Assembly: GCA_002408065.1 (NCBI GenBank)
Contig: DHQI01000055.1
Location: forward strand, 25,134 to 89,133
Length of the DNA: 64,000 nt
Direction: 5' to 3'
DNA from: Bacteroidales bacterium UBA5342
GTDB taxonomy: Bacteria; Bacteroidota; Bacteroidia; Bacteroidales; UBA5342
Shown: in pieces, positions 8,862 to 17,953 of the stretch
Position numbering within the stretch: position 1 is the first letter of the stretch
Layout of the letters: every line of letters starts with the position of its first letter
Made by a program: the position numbers and the translations under genes
Notes under the pieces: generated by a model
Told to the model about the DNA's origin: nothing
The model's database searches: none
Seen by the model: the letters and a program-made list of their open reading frames with translations, nothing else

Positions 8862-9855
8862 AAATGACATTAAGAATGCTATCTTTTCGCTTTTCGTAAT
8901 TATACTTATACATGACATAGTCACGGGCCTTCATTCCTAGAAGGCTTTTTTCCTTAACATTCAAAATATAATTACTAAATGAATCTAAATCCCAAGGCGC
9001 AACAAATCCATATTTACCAATTGCATTTTTTATTCCCCCTACATCAGTACCTAAAGGGACACATTCACAAAGCATAGTCTCACAAATAGTACTTGGCAGA
9101 CCCTCAGAAAGGGACAATTGAGCGTAAAACTGACTCCTTCGCATATAGGTAAGCAACTCATCAAACTCCAGCCGCCCAAGCACTTTTAAATTAGATGGCA
9201 TATTCTCAATATAAGAAAAACACTGCTTCTCTAATCCAATTATTACAAATTCATATGCGGGAGTCTTTCTTGCTAATTCCACAAAACGATCTAGGCCTTT
9301 AAGAACAAAACGGTTTCTATTTTTTGTTAAAGAAATAGTAAGTACCATCTTTTCTTTCTTCACATTTCCCCGATTAAAAACCTCAGGTTTAAATCCTGTA
9401 TACACCACTTTTGATCTCGCTTTTGGTACGAGCACCTTTAACTTTTCATCCAATGCCTCTACCACTGGCAAACATAAGGTTGCCCAATTAAAACTCCATC
9501 GGGTAAAGAAAGCTCTAACCGGGTTGGAGAATGAGCCATATTTTATCTCAGGAATGGAGGCCACATCGCTACCTCCGATTACCACATAGCTTTTCTTCCT
9601 AAATAACTTTGCAAAAAACACGGGCAACAGAGAGTGGTAATCACCAAACCATATAAATACAGCATAAATACTATTCATCTTCAATGAATAAAATGCTATC
9701 TCCTTAAGAAAAAGTAATAATGATTTCAATGAAAGATTTGAAAAAACTATTTCATGTTTTTCCACTTCGTATTCTTCAGATAGTATTTCATAATCCCGCC
9801 GTACAAAAGTTGAAAAACCCGGATACACCAACAAAATCCTTTTCTTCTTTTTCAT
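8851..9855 (-). CDS. Glycosyltransferase family 4-like
   Basis: About 334 aa from the preferred ATG, which begins MKKKKRILLVYPG. A longer reading starting at 9897 adds a stretch that does not fit the GT-B start. The N-terminal half has a Rossmann strand and the loop VVIGGSDVASIPE. The C-terminal half has TISLTKNRNRFVLKGLD, followed by SLSEGLPSTICETMLCECVPLGTDVGG, the conserved donor-binding E-x7-E-like region of GT4 enzymes. It is a stand-alone minus-strand gene convergent with the SDR gene and divergent from the YfhO-like gene. It likely transfers a sugar to a lipid-linked acceptor at the cytoplasmic membrane. Confidence 0.82.
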   Translation of the reverse strand: MKKKKRILLVYPGFSTFVRRDYEILSEEYEVEKHEIVFSNLSLKSLLLFLKEIAFYSLKMNSIYAVFIWFGDYHSLLPVFFAKLFRKKSYVVIGGSDVASIPEIKYGSFSNPVRAFFTRWSFNWATLCLPVVEALDEKLKVLVPKARSKVVYTGFKPEVFNRGNVKKEKMVLTISLTKNRNRFVLKGLDRFVELARKTPAYEFVIIGLEKQCFSYIENMPSNLKVLGRLEFDELLTYMRRSQFYAQLSLSEGLPSTICETMLCECVPLGTDVGGIKNAIGKYGFVAPWDLDSFSNYILNVKEKSLLGMKARDYVMYKYNYEKRKDSILNVISTC

Positions 9856-9931
9856 AAGCACAAAACTACTCAAAATTTGATGATAAAAACCAATCATTTA
9901 ATTTGAATATCGGCAATTGAGTTTTTTAGGT

Positions 9932-9939
9932 TATTTTTG
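9932..9939 (+). promoter_or_regulatory. Candidate Bacteroidota -7 box (TATTTTTG)
   Basis: It matches TAnnTTTG exactly and lies 21 bases before the ATG of the YfhO-like gene. No TTG lies at the usual 17-23 base spacing upstream, so this is a partial promoter match only. Confidence 0.35.
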
Positions 9940-9960
9940 TGGAATACAATTTAATTTTTG

Positions 9961-12516
9961 ATGAAAATGGATTTCAAAAACTTACTTAGGAAGAAGAGCC
10001 CTTATATTATTTCGATCTTGTTATTTTATGCTTTTACCTGCATTTATTTTGCTCCTTCATACGAAGGGAAGAAGATACAAAGTTCTGATATCACCAGCTA
10101 TCAATCTACTGCTTCCGAAATTTCGGCTTACCGTAAAGCAGAGGCACAAAAAGATAATCCCGAACAGATCTTATGGACAAATTCTGCTTTTTCAGGGATG
10201 CCATCTTATATGATCTCAGCACCTAAATGGCTGAATAAAACACCTCAACTCAGAAGATTCATACACAGAACGTCTAAGTTAGCAAGCTCACATGCAGGTA
10301 TTCTTGTTGGTCTCATCGGCGTCTTCTTCCTACTTGTAGTCTTTGGCGTAAACCCCTGGCTAAGTATGATTGGCTCTTTTGCCTACAATATGGCATCATT
10401 CCATTATATTCTGATTGCTCATGGTCACAATTCCAAAGCCATTGTTATCAGCTTGTTTTCGTATGTCCTTATTGGTCTGGTTCTTATTTTTAAGCATAAA
10501 AAATATTTCTGGGGCACTTTATTATTCACCCTGGCTTTAGTATGGCAAATCACGGCTTCGCATATACAAATGACCTATTATCTGGTGTTTATCAGCGTAG
10601 GGTATTATGTTACCCAAGTGGTAGTAATGATAAAAGACAAGGCTTATACCGAATTAGCAAAGACAACAGGACTACTGGCCATAGCAGTCGTGCTAGCACT
10701 AAGTACTAACACCGGTAAGATGTGGACTGAGTACGAATACTCAAAACACACCATGCGCGGTGGACGCGAAATTACCCAACAAAGTAACAACAATGCCGAA
10801 GCCACAAAAGCCGGCCTTAGCAACAGTTACATTCTCGCTTATTCATACGACCTTGGAGAAGCTTTTTCCGGCATTATGCCACAAGCCAAAGGGCTTTACA
10901 AGCAGCTGCCGGAAAACTCTTCGCTTTACAAAGCTTTGGTAAAAAGCGGAAATGCTAAAATTGCGAAAAGCTTTAATAAAGAAGGACGTTATTATTACTG
11001 GGGACACCAAACAGCCTCAGCGGCGCCGTTCTATTATGGTGCTGTGATGTTTGCGCTGTTTATTCTGGCGCTTTTTGTGGTCAAAGGTCCCACCAAATAC
11101 TGGCTGGCTTCTATTGCTCTGCTCACCTTTATTCTGACGATTGGTAAAGATACCAACGGTAACTTCTCCGGCATTTTTTATGGCATCCAAAGCTTTTTTA
11201 TCAAATATTTCCCGATGTATGATAAATTCCGTGATGTGAAAAATATTGTAACGGTACAATCATTAGCAATGGTCATTTTAGCATTTATCGGTCTGTCTCG
11301 TATTTTTAAAGGAGACCTACCCAAAGACCAACTCAAAAAGGCCTTTCGCAATGCAGCCATCGTTATCGGAGTCTTTTTCTTGATTATTGCCGCTATGCCT
11401 ACTATCCTAGGGAGTACTGAATCTGCACGCGACGCTTATATGTTTAAAGGATGGCCCGACTATTTACTGCAAGCTATGCGCGAAACGCGCGAAGAGGCTA
11501 TTCGTGCCGATGCCATTCGCGCCCTTCTTTATGGCTTAGCTGCCTTTATTTTGGTATGGTTCAGTACCGTTATGCCTAAGCTAAAAAAAGAATATGCTAT
11601 GATTGGCCTGATGGCCATTATCGCTATCGATATGCTGCCTTATGACTTGAAAGCCATTAATCACGATACCTTTGTGACCCAAAAGCAAAACGACAGTGTC
11701 GTTAAAAAGACAAAAGCTGACGAGAATATCCTGAAAGACAAAGACCCGCACTATCGTGTATTTAAATTTGGCGATTCTTTCAACGATGCCTTTACTTCAA
11801 AATACCACAAATCTATTGGTGGCTATTCAGCGGCAAAACTAAGTCGTTATCAGGACATCATAGAGTATTGCTATACCCCATTTATACAAAAGGTAAGCAG
11901 AGCAAAAAGCAGCCAAGCTCAAGTGAACGCTTTGTCTTCCAGCTATGCGATGAATATGTTTAACACTAAGTATTTTATCCTTAGCGAAACAGCAATGGTG
12001 CGCAACCCTAACAACTTCGGGAATGCATGGTTTGCCTACAGCATAACACGTAGCAATGGCGCTTTAGACGAAATAACAAAACTCAACAAACTAAAATATA
12101 AAACCCAGGTGGTAGTGGACGACAAATACTATAGCAATGTAGATGGAAAAACATTTGTTGCAGACAGCACCGCCAGTATCAAACTCAGCTCGTACCACCC
12201 CAATACTATGGTTTATAAAACAAAAACCAGCAAAGAACAATTAGCCGTTTTCTCTGAAGTATTTTATGCGCCTAACGGATGGCAAGCCTATATAGATGGG
12301 GAAAAAGCGGATCATTTCAGAGCTAATTATATGCTCAGAGCAATGGTAATACCTGCCGGAGAACATACCGTTGAGTTCAAATTTGAACCCCGATCATACT
12401 ATGTAGGCACAAAAGTGTCACTTGCCAGCTCTTATCTGCTAACGTTACTCCTCATCGGTGGTTTGCTTTGGGAAATATGGAAAGTATGGAAGAAACAAAA
12501 GGCTCTGAAAAGCTGA
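9961..12516 (+). CDS. YfhO-like large membrane protein
   Basis: About 851 aa starting at the ATG that gives MKMDFKNLL. It has roughly a dozen hydrophobic segments (for example LVGLIGVFFLLVVFGV and VVLALSTNTGK) and a soluble C-terminal region of about 250 residues with beta character, closing with one last TM segment (SSYLLTLLLIGGLLWEIW). This layout, and motifs such as HGHNSKA and YAPNGWQAYIDGE, match the YfhO family widely conserved in Bacteroidota. The family is related to GT-C-type membrane glycosyltransferases. The C-terminal NGWQAYIDG segment is the usual YfhO landmark. A role in adding a sugar to an envelope polymer is inference. Confidence 0.8.
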   Translation: MKMDFKNLLRKKSPYIISILLFYAFTCIYFAPSYEGKKIQSSDITSYQSTASEISAYRKAEAQKDNPEQILWTNSAFSGMPSYMISAPKWLNKTPQLRRFIHRTSKLASSHAGILVGLIGVFFLLVVFGVNPWLSMIGSFAYNMASFHYILIAHGHNSKAIVISLFSYVLIGLVLIFKHKKYFWGTLLFTLALVWQITASHIQMTYYLVFISVGYYVTQVVVMIKDKAYTELAKTTGLLAIAVVLALSTNTGKMWTEYEYSKHTMRGGREITQQSNNNAEATKAGLSNSYILAYSYDLGEAFSGIMPQAKGLYKQLPENSSLYKALVKSGNAKIAKSFNKEGRYYYWGHQTASAAPFYYGAVMFALFILALFVVKGPTKYWLASIALLTFILTIGKDTNGNFSGIFYGIQSFFIKYFPMYDKFRDVKNIVTVQSLAMVILAFIGLSRIFKGDLPKDQLKKAFRNAAIVIGVFFLIIAAMPTILGSTESARDAYMFKGWPDYLLQAMRETREEAIRADAIRALLYGLAAFILVWFSTVMPKLKKEYAMIGLMAIIAIDMLPYDLKAINHDTFVTQKQNDSVVKKTKADENILKDKDPHYRVFKFGDSFNDAFTSKYHKSIGGYSAAKLSRYQDIIEYCYTPFIQKVSRAKSSQAQVNALSSSYAMNMFNTKYFILSETAMVRNPNNFGNAWFAYSITRSNGALDEITKLNKLKYKTQVVVDDKYYSNVDGKTFVADSTASIKLSSYHPNTMVYKTKTSKEQLAVFSEVFYAPNGWQAYIDGEKADHFRANYMLRAMVIPAGEHTVEFKFEPRSYYVGTKVSLASSYLLTLLLIGGLLWEIWKVWKKQKALKS

Positions 12517-12526
12517 AAATAAAATT

Positions 12527-12574
12527 CACCGCTGAGTCGCTTAGTCGCTTAGAACAACTTTGCGCCTTTGCGGT
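12527..12574. repeat. Short repetitive intergenic element
   Basis: Between two convergent genes there is a run of about 2.75 copies of GCTTAGTC-like octamers, followed by CTTTGCGCCTTTGCGGT. The second motif looks like the interspersed CTTTGCG-type repeats found between genes in many bacterial genomes. Only one copy is seen here, so its repetitive nature genome-wide is unproven. Confidence 0.4.
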
Positions 12575-12583
12575 AGATATTTT

Positions 12584-14479
12584 TTAATCCAAAAACATCT
12601 CCTCCCACATAGAATAACCTAATGCTACCCATAAGTAGTTGTAGTGCCAACGTAGCTTAGGATGCGCCGGATAATCCATAATACGCTTCAAGTACTGATA
12701 GTTGAAGATGCCTTGTTTTTCAATATACTCTTTGGTTAAACGCTGCCGAGCTACCTCGCCAAGGTCTTTCTTAAACTGTAAGTAAGGATTAACGGAAAAG
12801 CCCCATTTTTTCTTTGAAATAATCTTTGGGGGCAACTTATCTTCCATCGCTTTACGGAAAATATATTTCGTGGTACCGTTCTTTATCTTCATATCAATGG
12901 GCAAAGAAAAGCCAAACTCCACCAAATCTTTATCAAGAAATGGCACACGCTCTTCTACTGAGTTGGCCATCGAAACACGATCATTGGTCAGCAGATAATC
13001 GTTCACCATCTTGGTCTGAAACTCCGTGAATAAAACTTTGTCAACGGCATTTTTCCCACTTTCTATTCTATCAAAAAATGGTGTAAATTCGTCTATGACT
13101 TTCTTATTGTTTTGTGCAATCGTATGATAAAACTCAGGAGCATATATTTCTTTATAAAACCCTTCGTCAAAATCCCACACATTACGGATAATGAGATAAA
13201 AACGCTCGACCTGACCAATAGAAAGCAACATCTGAACACCACGGCGGTATTCATCAAAACGCAGAGTGTGACTGGCATTCTGCATCTTAAACAGAATATC
13301 AGATTTCATTCTCAATAGTTTCTGCATCCAACGCGGCGTAGCGTTATGCCATTTATCAAATGGAGCTATAAACTTATGAATATCGTATCCGGCAAAAAGT
13401 TCATCGCCGCCAAGGCCACCAAGCACCACTTTTACATGTTGCCGCACAAACTCAGACATTTTATAACCTTGAAGCAAATTAATTTTAGGTTCCTCAGCAT
13501 GCCATATAACCTTATCTAGTTCCGACAAAGGGTTCATCGAAAGTGAATGGGTATGATGATTGGTATTAAAATGCTTAGCTATACGTTCCGCATCAGGAAA
13601 TTCATCGGTAGGTTCGTTAAAACCCAGCGTATAAGTATTAATCTGCGGTACACCCAATTCGTGCATCTTCTGCACAATAGTAGAGGAATCGAGCCCGCCC
13701 GAAAGGTAAACCCCTACCGGCACATCACTTACCAACTGACGCTCTACAGCTTGTTTTAGGTAAAAATTAGTCTGTTCTGCTGCATCTGCCTCACTAAATT
13801 TAGTATTAATTTTAGGTTCAAGCGACCAATATTTCTTTATTTCTAAATTCCCATTTTTAAATACAGCATAATGGGCTGGTGGTAGTCGTTTAATGCCCTT
13901 GAATAATGTTTCTTTGCTTTGACAATAACGCAGATTCAATTGATAATGCAAAGCCTGATAGTTGACGCCTCTTTCATAATCGGGATGCAGGATAATAGAT
14001 TTCTGCTCCGAACCAAACACCAGCTTTCCATTCTTATAAAAATAATGTAGCGGTTTAATGCCAAAATGATCGCGCGCCAACATCAAAAGCTTTTGCTTAG
14101 TATCGTATATAGCGAAAGCAAAAATTCCATTCAAGCGGTCCACAAAATCGCAGCCATACTCTTCATATAAATGCACTAAAATTTCAGTGTCTGATGTTGT
14201 TGAGAACTGATGTCCTTTTAATTTTAAGTCTTCACGGATTTCCTGAAAATTATAGATTTCACCGTTGTAAACAACAGCTACCGTTTTATCTTCGTTAAAG
14301 ATGGGCTGATTGCCCGTATTAAGGTCAATAATAGACAAACGACGATGCCCCAAAGTGCAATTATCCGCTGCGAATACCGACTTATCATCAGGCCCGCGGT
14401 GCGCAATCGCATCCAGCATTTGGCTCATCAAAGCCTTGTTGTCTGTATTTTTTTCAAATATTCCGGCTATTCCGCACAT
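12584..14479 (-). CDS. AsnB-like glutamine-dependent amidotransferase (asparagine synthase family)
   Basis: 631 aa. The N-terminus MCGIAGIF exposes the catalytic Cys2 of class II glutamine amidotransferases, with RGPDDKSVF and VYNGEIYNF following. The synthetase half has the PPi-loop YLSGGLDSSTIV near residue 260. The reaction is ATP-dependent amidation of a carboxylate using glutamine. The gene is the last of a minus-strand cluster of glycosyltransferases and a glucuronyl C5-epimerase-like gene. Paralogues in glycan loci (WbpS type) amidate uronic acids, and that role is more likely here than asparagine synthesis, but this is inference. It starts 49 bases after the upstream gene, across an A-rich low-complexity spacer. 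Confidence 0.85.
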   Translation of the reverse strand: MCGIAGIFEKNTDNKALMSQMLDAIAHRGPDDKSVFAADNCTLGHRRLSIIDLNTGNQPIFNEDKTVAVVYNGEIYNFQEIREDLKLKGHQFSTTSDTEILVHLYEEYGCDFVDRLNGIFAFAIYDTKQKLLMLARDHFGIKPLHYFYKNGKLVFGSEQKSIILHPDYERGVNYQALHYQLNLRYCQSKETLFKGIKRLPPAHYAVFKNGNLEIKKYWSLEPKINTKFSEADAAEQTNFYLKQAVERQLVSDVPVGVYLSGGLDSSTIVQKMHELGVPQINTYTLGFNEPTDEFPDAERIAKHFNTNHHTHSLSMNPLSELDKVIWHAEEPKINLLQGYKMSEFVRQHVKVVLGGLGGDELFAGYDIHKFIAPFDKWHNATPRWMQKLLRMKSDILFKMQNASHTLRFDEYRRGVQMLLSIGQVERFYLIIRNVWDFDEGFYKEIYAPEFYHTIAQNNKKVIDEFTPFFDRIESGKNAVDKVLFTEFQTKMVNDYLLTNDRVSMANSVEERVPFLDKDLVEFGFSLPIDMKIKNGTTKYIFRKAMEDKLPPKIISKKKWGFSVNPYLQFKKDLGEVARQRLTKEYIEKQGIFNYQYLKRIMDYPAHPKLRWHYNYLWVALGYSMWEEMFLD

Positions 14480-14528
14480 GTTTCAATGAAAAGTGAAAAA
14501 TTAAAAATGAAAAGTTAAAACATAACCA

Positions 14529-15527
14529 CTACAAACGGTTCATTTTTCTTAATGCTGTAAATTTTTGCTTGTACATTTTTACAATGTTAGGCCATCTGTC
14601 GTAACGTTTCATCTTAGCACTATACTGCTTTAAAACCTCATTACCAGTAATATTATATAATATCTCAAGTTGAGCCGTTACCAATCGTAAGTAACCTATT
14701 GTACAAGGATCATTTTGAGGATAAAAATCCAATTCACATAAATTAAATCTCATCCAATAGCCCATATCATAATCGGGCAAACGTTTTTCTAAGCCATTAA
14801 TCCCTTTTTCAAAAATAGATTTGGCCAACTGATGCGTTTCTGCATCCACTTCGGGTGTAATAGCACGTACTGCATCGTAAATACCAAAGAGACAAAACCC
14901 GTGACCATCGAGCACACGCGTTGGTTTTGCTGCCACATATTCTTCGTAGATAGGTGCTGAATCTAAATCCACTGCCACACCACCATCTTTTATGTCAAAA
15001 GTAAAAGGAATTAAAGCCTTTTTAGCTGCAACTAAATATTTTTCGTCACCCGTCAGTTGCCAGGCACGAAGTAACACCGACATTCCACGACTCTGGGTAA
15101 AACCCGACTTCCAGGGGTCTGTCACCCCATATTCCGGCTTTGGCACATCAGTCAACCAATATACGCCCAATCTTTCATCTTCTATACGGTCGTTGTAAAA
15201 CCATTCAGCTATACGCAAAAAATGTGCTTTTTTCTCTTCGTCTTTAGTATCAAGATAGGAATGAAAAACGGCTAGGGCGTACTGACCTATGGATATATGA
15301 TAGTAATGCAATTTTTGCTCTTCAACGTCGATATATGTAGTATTGAGCGGCACTCCATCTTTATCAAAATCAGCAATAAGAGCGTTAAGTTTGTCCGGAT
15401 TTTCTTTAAAAGCAATGTAATACTTCCCTAATACAGTCCCTGATTTCTCACCTATCGGGATATGCTTATTAGCAATTAAGTCATTCCGGAATTTTCCCAA
15501 CATAAATATGACCTTCTTCATTCTCAT
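14529..15527 (-). CDS. D-glucuronyl C5-epimerase-like protein
   Basis: 332 aa, with the layout of the C-terminal domain of heparosan/glucuronyl C5-epimerases (an alpha/alpha toroid). Landmarks are QYALAVFHSYLDT, GFTQSRGMSVLLRAWQLTGDEKYL, PIYEEYVAAKPTRVLDGHGFCLFGIYD split over about residues 200-230, and YDMGYWMRFNL. The family inverts C5 of glucuronic acid in a polymer or lipid-linked glycan, yielding iduronic acid. No signal peptide is visible, so cytoplasmic action is suggested. The upstream GT4 stop and this start overlap as TAATG. A second in-frame Met at residue 3 is an alternative start. Confidence 0.78.
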   Translation of the reverse strand: MRMKKVIFMLGKFRNDLIANKHIPIGEKSGTVLGKYYIAFKENPDKLNALIADFDKDGVPLNTTYIDVEEQKLHYYHISIGQYALAVFHSYLDTKDEEKKAHFLRIAEWFYNDRIEDERLGVYWLTDVPKPEYGVTDPWKSGFTQSRGMSVLLRAWQLTGDEKYLVAAKKALIPFTFDIKDGGVAVDLDSAPIYEEYVAAKPTRVLDGHGFCLFGIYDAVRAITPEVDAETHQLAKSIFEKGINGLEKRLPDYDMGYWMRFNLCELDFYPQNDPCTIGYLRLVTAQLEILYNITGNEVLKQYSAKMKRYDRWPNIVKMYKQKFTALRKMNRL

Positions 15528-16807
15528 TACTTCGTCAAATTATTAAAAACCCCGGCTAACTGCTGCGTCAGATATTTACGTGAAAATTTATCTGTATCTA
15601 CTTTTCTTTTGTCTGATTGTTTGACAATAGCCCAATCTTTAATTCTCCCCTCCAAGTAATCATACAAGCCCTCTTCTCCAGAAAAATATGCTCCCAAGCT
15701 ATTTTCTTCAATCAAATCCCCGGCTTCATCACCATCAGGTCCTAAGCCTAGGATTTCACGTTTGGTTGCCATATATTCGAAAAGCTTACCTGTTAATATC
15801 CCTTTTGACTCCCCAAAAGGAATTACCAACAACAGCAAATCACTACTTTGCATTAACTCTATCGCCTTTTTATGACTCACATAGGGGTGAAATGATACAA
15901 CACCTTCTAAGTTACAAGATTTTACTGACTGCATAACACTTGCGTCAAATTTCCCCCAAAACTCAACATCTATGGCAGCACTTTTTAATTTCTCTAAAAC
16001 TTTGAATAGTATTTCCGGATTCTGACTTTCAGCTAAAGTCCCAATATATCTAATTGTGAATCTTTTATTATCATCAATCGGTTTTTCTTGAAAATCATCA
16101 TCATCAAAACCATTATAAATAACTGATGAGAAATAAGCAATCGCTTTATATTTCTCTTTAAAACTTTCAAGCACCCCGCCACTCACTGTTACAAAATGAT
16201 TAACAGCATCTAAAACAGAAGCTTCCTGACTCTTGTTTCTTTTGTATGACCACCCTTTTTTCTGATCATCGTCTAACCAAAAAGCATCTGACCAAGGATC
16301 CCTAAAATCAGCCACCCAAGGTATACCGGTCTTAGCCGCAATATCTTTAGCAGCCAATTGCAAAGAGTGAGGCGGAGATGATGAAAAAATCAAATCAATT
16401 TTTTCTTTCTCTACGAGTTCTAATCCTTTAGACACTGCATATTTTCGCCAACCTAAACGCGCATCCGGAATAAACAAATATTTTCGAATTAATGCCCCTA
16501 CTTTTTCTTTAAGTGATTTATCTGTTTTGGTGATTGTAAAGGTATCAAGATTCTCCTGTGCAGATGCCCCTCTCATACGATTATACAATGCGAAAGGCTC
16601 CAATGTTTTAGTTTTATAAACCTTTATATTTTCAGGAATCTCTTCCAACAATTCTTCATCTATAGCAGGATAATTACCATTTTCTACCGTCAAGATCACC
16701 GGTTCCCAGCCAAACTGTGGCAAATACTTGGCAAATTTGAGCACCCGCTGCACTCCGGGTCCGCCTGCTGGTGGCCAATAATATGTGATAATTAGAACTT
16801 TCATCAT
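15527..16807 (-). CDS. Glycosyltransferase family 4
   Basis: About 426 aa from the ATG that gives MMKVLIITYYWPPAGGPGV. The alternative start at 16870 would add a basic extension and overlap the previous gene by 59 bases, so it is rejected. The N-terminal GT-B motif WPPAGGPGVQRVLKFAKYLP is clear. The C-terminal half carries IRYIGTLAESQNPEILFKVL and SDLLLLVIPFGESKGILTGKLFEYMA in the donor-binding position. It probably extends the same glycan as the flanking GT2 and C5-epimerase genes. It lies 4 bases from the upstream GT2 gene, forming an operon. Confidence 0.85.
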   Translation of the reverse strand: MMKVLIITYYWPPAGGPGVQRVLKFAKYLPQFGWEPVILTVENGNYPAIDEELLEEIPENIKVYKTKTLEPFALYNRMRGASAQENLDTFTITKTDKSLKEKVGALIRKYLFIPDARLGWRKYAVSKGLELVEKEKIDLIFSSSPPHSLQLAAKDIAAKTGIPWVADFRDPWSDAFWLDDDQKKGWSYKRNKSQEASVLDAVNHFVTVSGGVLESFKEKYKAIAYFSSVIYNGFDDDDFQEKPIDDNKRFTIRYIGTLAESQNPEILFKVLEKLKSAAIDVEFWGKFDASVMQSVKSCNLEGVVSFHPYVSHKKAIELMQSSDLLLLVIPFGESKGILTGKLFEYMATKREILGLGPDGDEAGDLIEENSLGAYFSGEEGLYDYLEGRIKDWAIVKQSDKRKVDTDKFSRKYLTQQLAGVFNNLTK

Positions 16808-16811
16808 ATTC

Positions 16812-17852
16812 TTACCGCGATTCCAACTTTTTCTTACTATAATAATTGCGTACAAAACCCTCAGCCTCATCTTTTCCCAACACTTTTGTTTGCCACAAAG
16901 CTTTTATCAGACCAAAACCATAGGCAAACACCTGAATATTCAAGGTAAAAATGGACAAGAATCCTATTTTTATACTTCTATTTTTTCCCCCTGATTCCAG
17001 GAAAGCAAAAAGACAGACAGCACCAAAACCGATGCCTAATACTGACCAAATTAAAACGGCAAATTGTGGGAAAATGATACTCATAAGAGCTATGAAAACA
17101 ATTCCAAGCACGACCATCGCCGGCAGAAAATGAATGGGTTTTGAAAGCGAAGGATGCAAACGCCCCAGATTAATGCGGGCTACTCCCCAATTAAAAATCT
17201 GACGGTAAAACTTGGCTAAACTCGTACGACGTTTATGATAGACAAAGGCATCCTTAACCAAACCGGTTTTGAAGCCGGCCTCAACAATGCGCGCCGAAAA
17301 ATCCATATCCTGTCCGTGACGCAACTTATTCATTCCACCTATCGTTTCATAAACCTTTCGCGACACACACATATTGAATGAACGCGGATAAAACTTACCC
17401 ACCTTTTCGCCTCCTCCGCGTGTTCCTCCGGTTCCAATAAACGACGTCATTGAATAACTGATGGCTTTCAGAAGCGGAGAAAAAGAAGGATGATCGGTAT
17501 CCGGTCCACCACAAGCATCATAATCACTCACACGCTTATCCAATTCCGATAAATAATCAGGTGGAAACATACAATCTGAATCTACAAAGATGAAGTAATC
17601 ACTTGTAGCATTAGCCATCCCGTTATTGCGGGCAGCGCCAGGCCCTTGATTTTTCTGATATACAGCTCTTGTTTGTATTCCCGATTCAGACTGATAACTC
17701 TCAATAAATTCCTTAAAACCATCCTGCGAACCATCATCCACAAAGAAAATCTCAAAACTTTCTCTTGGAAAATCCATCGCCTCAGCGGAATCTAATAATT
17801 CCTTGACCTCATCAAGGCGGTTATATACAGCTACTATTATCGAGTATTTCAT
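16812..17852 (-). CDS. Glycosyltransferase family 2
   Basis: About 346 aa starting at MKYSIIVAVYNRLDEV; an in-frame ATG 8 codons earlier is less likely. The GT-A features are plain: VAVYNR at the N-terminus, VDDGSQDGFKEF, NQGPGAARNNGM and the metal-binding DSDCMFP (DxD type). Two or three hydrophobic segments at about residues 230-300 suggest membrane attachment with a cytoplasmic catalytic domain. It heads the minus-strand glycan cluster and is separated from the EF-G2 gene upstream by a terminator. Confidence 0.87.
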   Translation of the reverse strand: MKYSIIVAVYNRLDEVKELLDSAEAMDFPRESFEIFFVDDGSQDGFKEFIESYQSESGIQTRAVYQKNQGPGAARNNGMANATSDYFIFVDSDCMFPPDYLSELDKRVSDYDACGGPDTDHPSFSPLLKAISYSMTSFIGTGGTRGGGEKVGKFYPRSFNMCVSRKVYETIGGMNKLRHGQDMDFSARIVEAGFKTGLVKDAFVYHKRRTSLAKFYRQIFNWGVARINLGRLHPSLSKPIHFLPAMVVLGIVFIALMSIIFPQFAVLIWSVLGIGFGAVCLFAFLESGGKNRSIKIGFLSIFTLNIQVFAYGFGLIKALWQTKVLGKDEAEGFVRNYYSKKKLESR

Positions 17853-17900
17853 CCGGTCTTTATCGTTCAAAAGCACAAATTTACATTAAACTAACAGCAT

Positions 17901-17932
17901 AAAAAAACAGCCAAACAAAAGTCCGGCTGTTT
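17901..17932 (-). terminator. Rho-independent terminator after the EF-G2 gene
   Basis: On the minus strand, the 8-bp arms AAACAGCC and GGCTGTTT enclose a 12-base loop and are followed by a run of seven T. It lies 22 bases after the EF-G2 stop and separates that gene from the glycosyltransferase cluster. Confidence 0.85.
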
Positions 17933-17953
17933 CTTATCAATATTTGACATTTT

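Noticed and set aside
14480..14528. A-rich repeats (GAAAAGTGAAAAATTAAAA type) between asnB-like and epimerase-like genes
   Set aside because: Low-complexity intergenic sequence common in AT-rich Bacteroidota; no array or defined unit.
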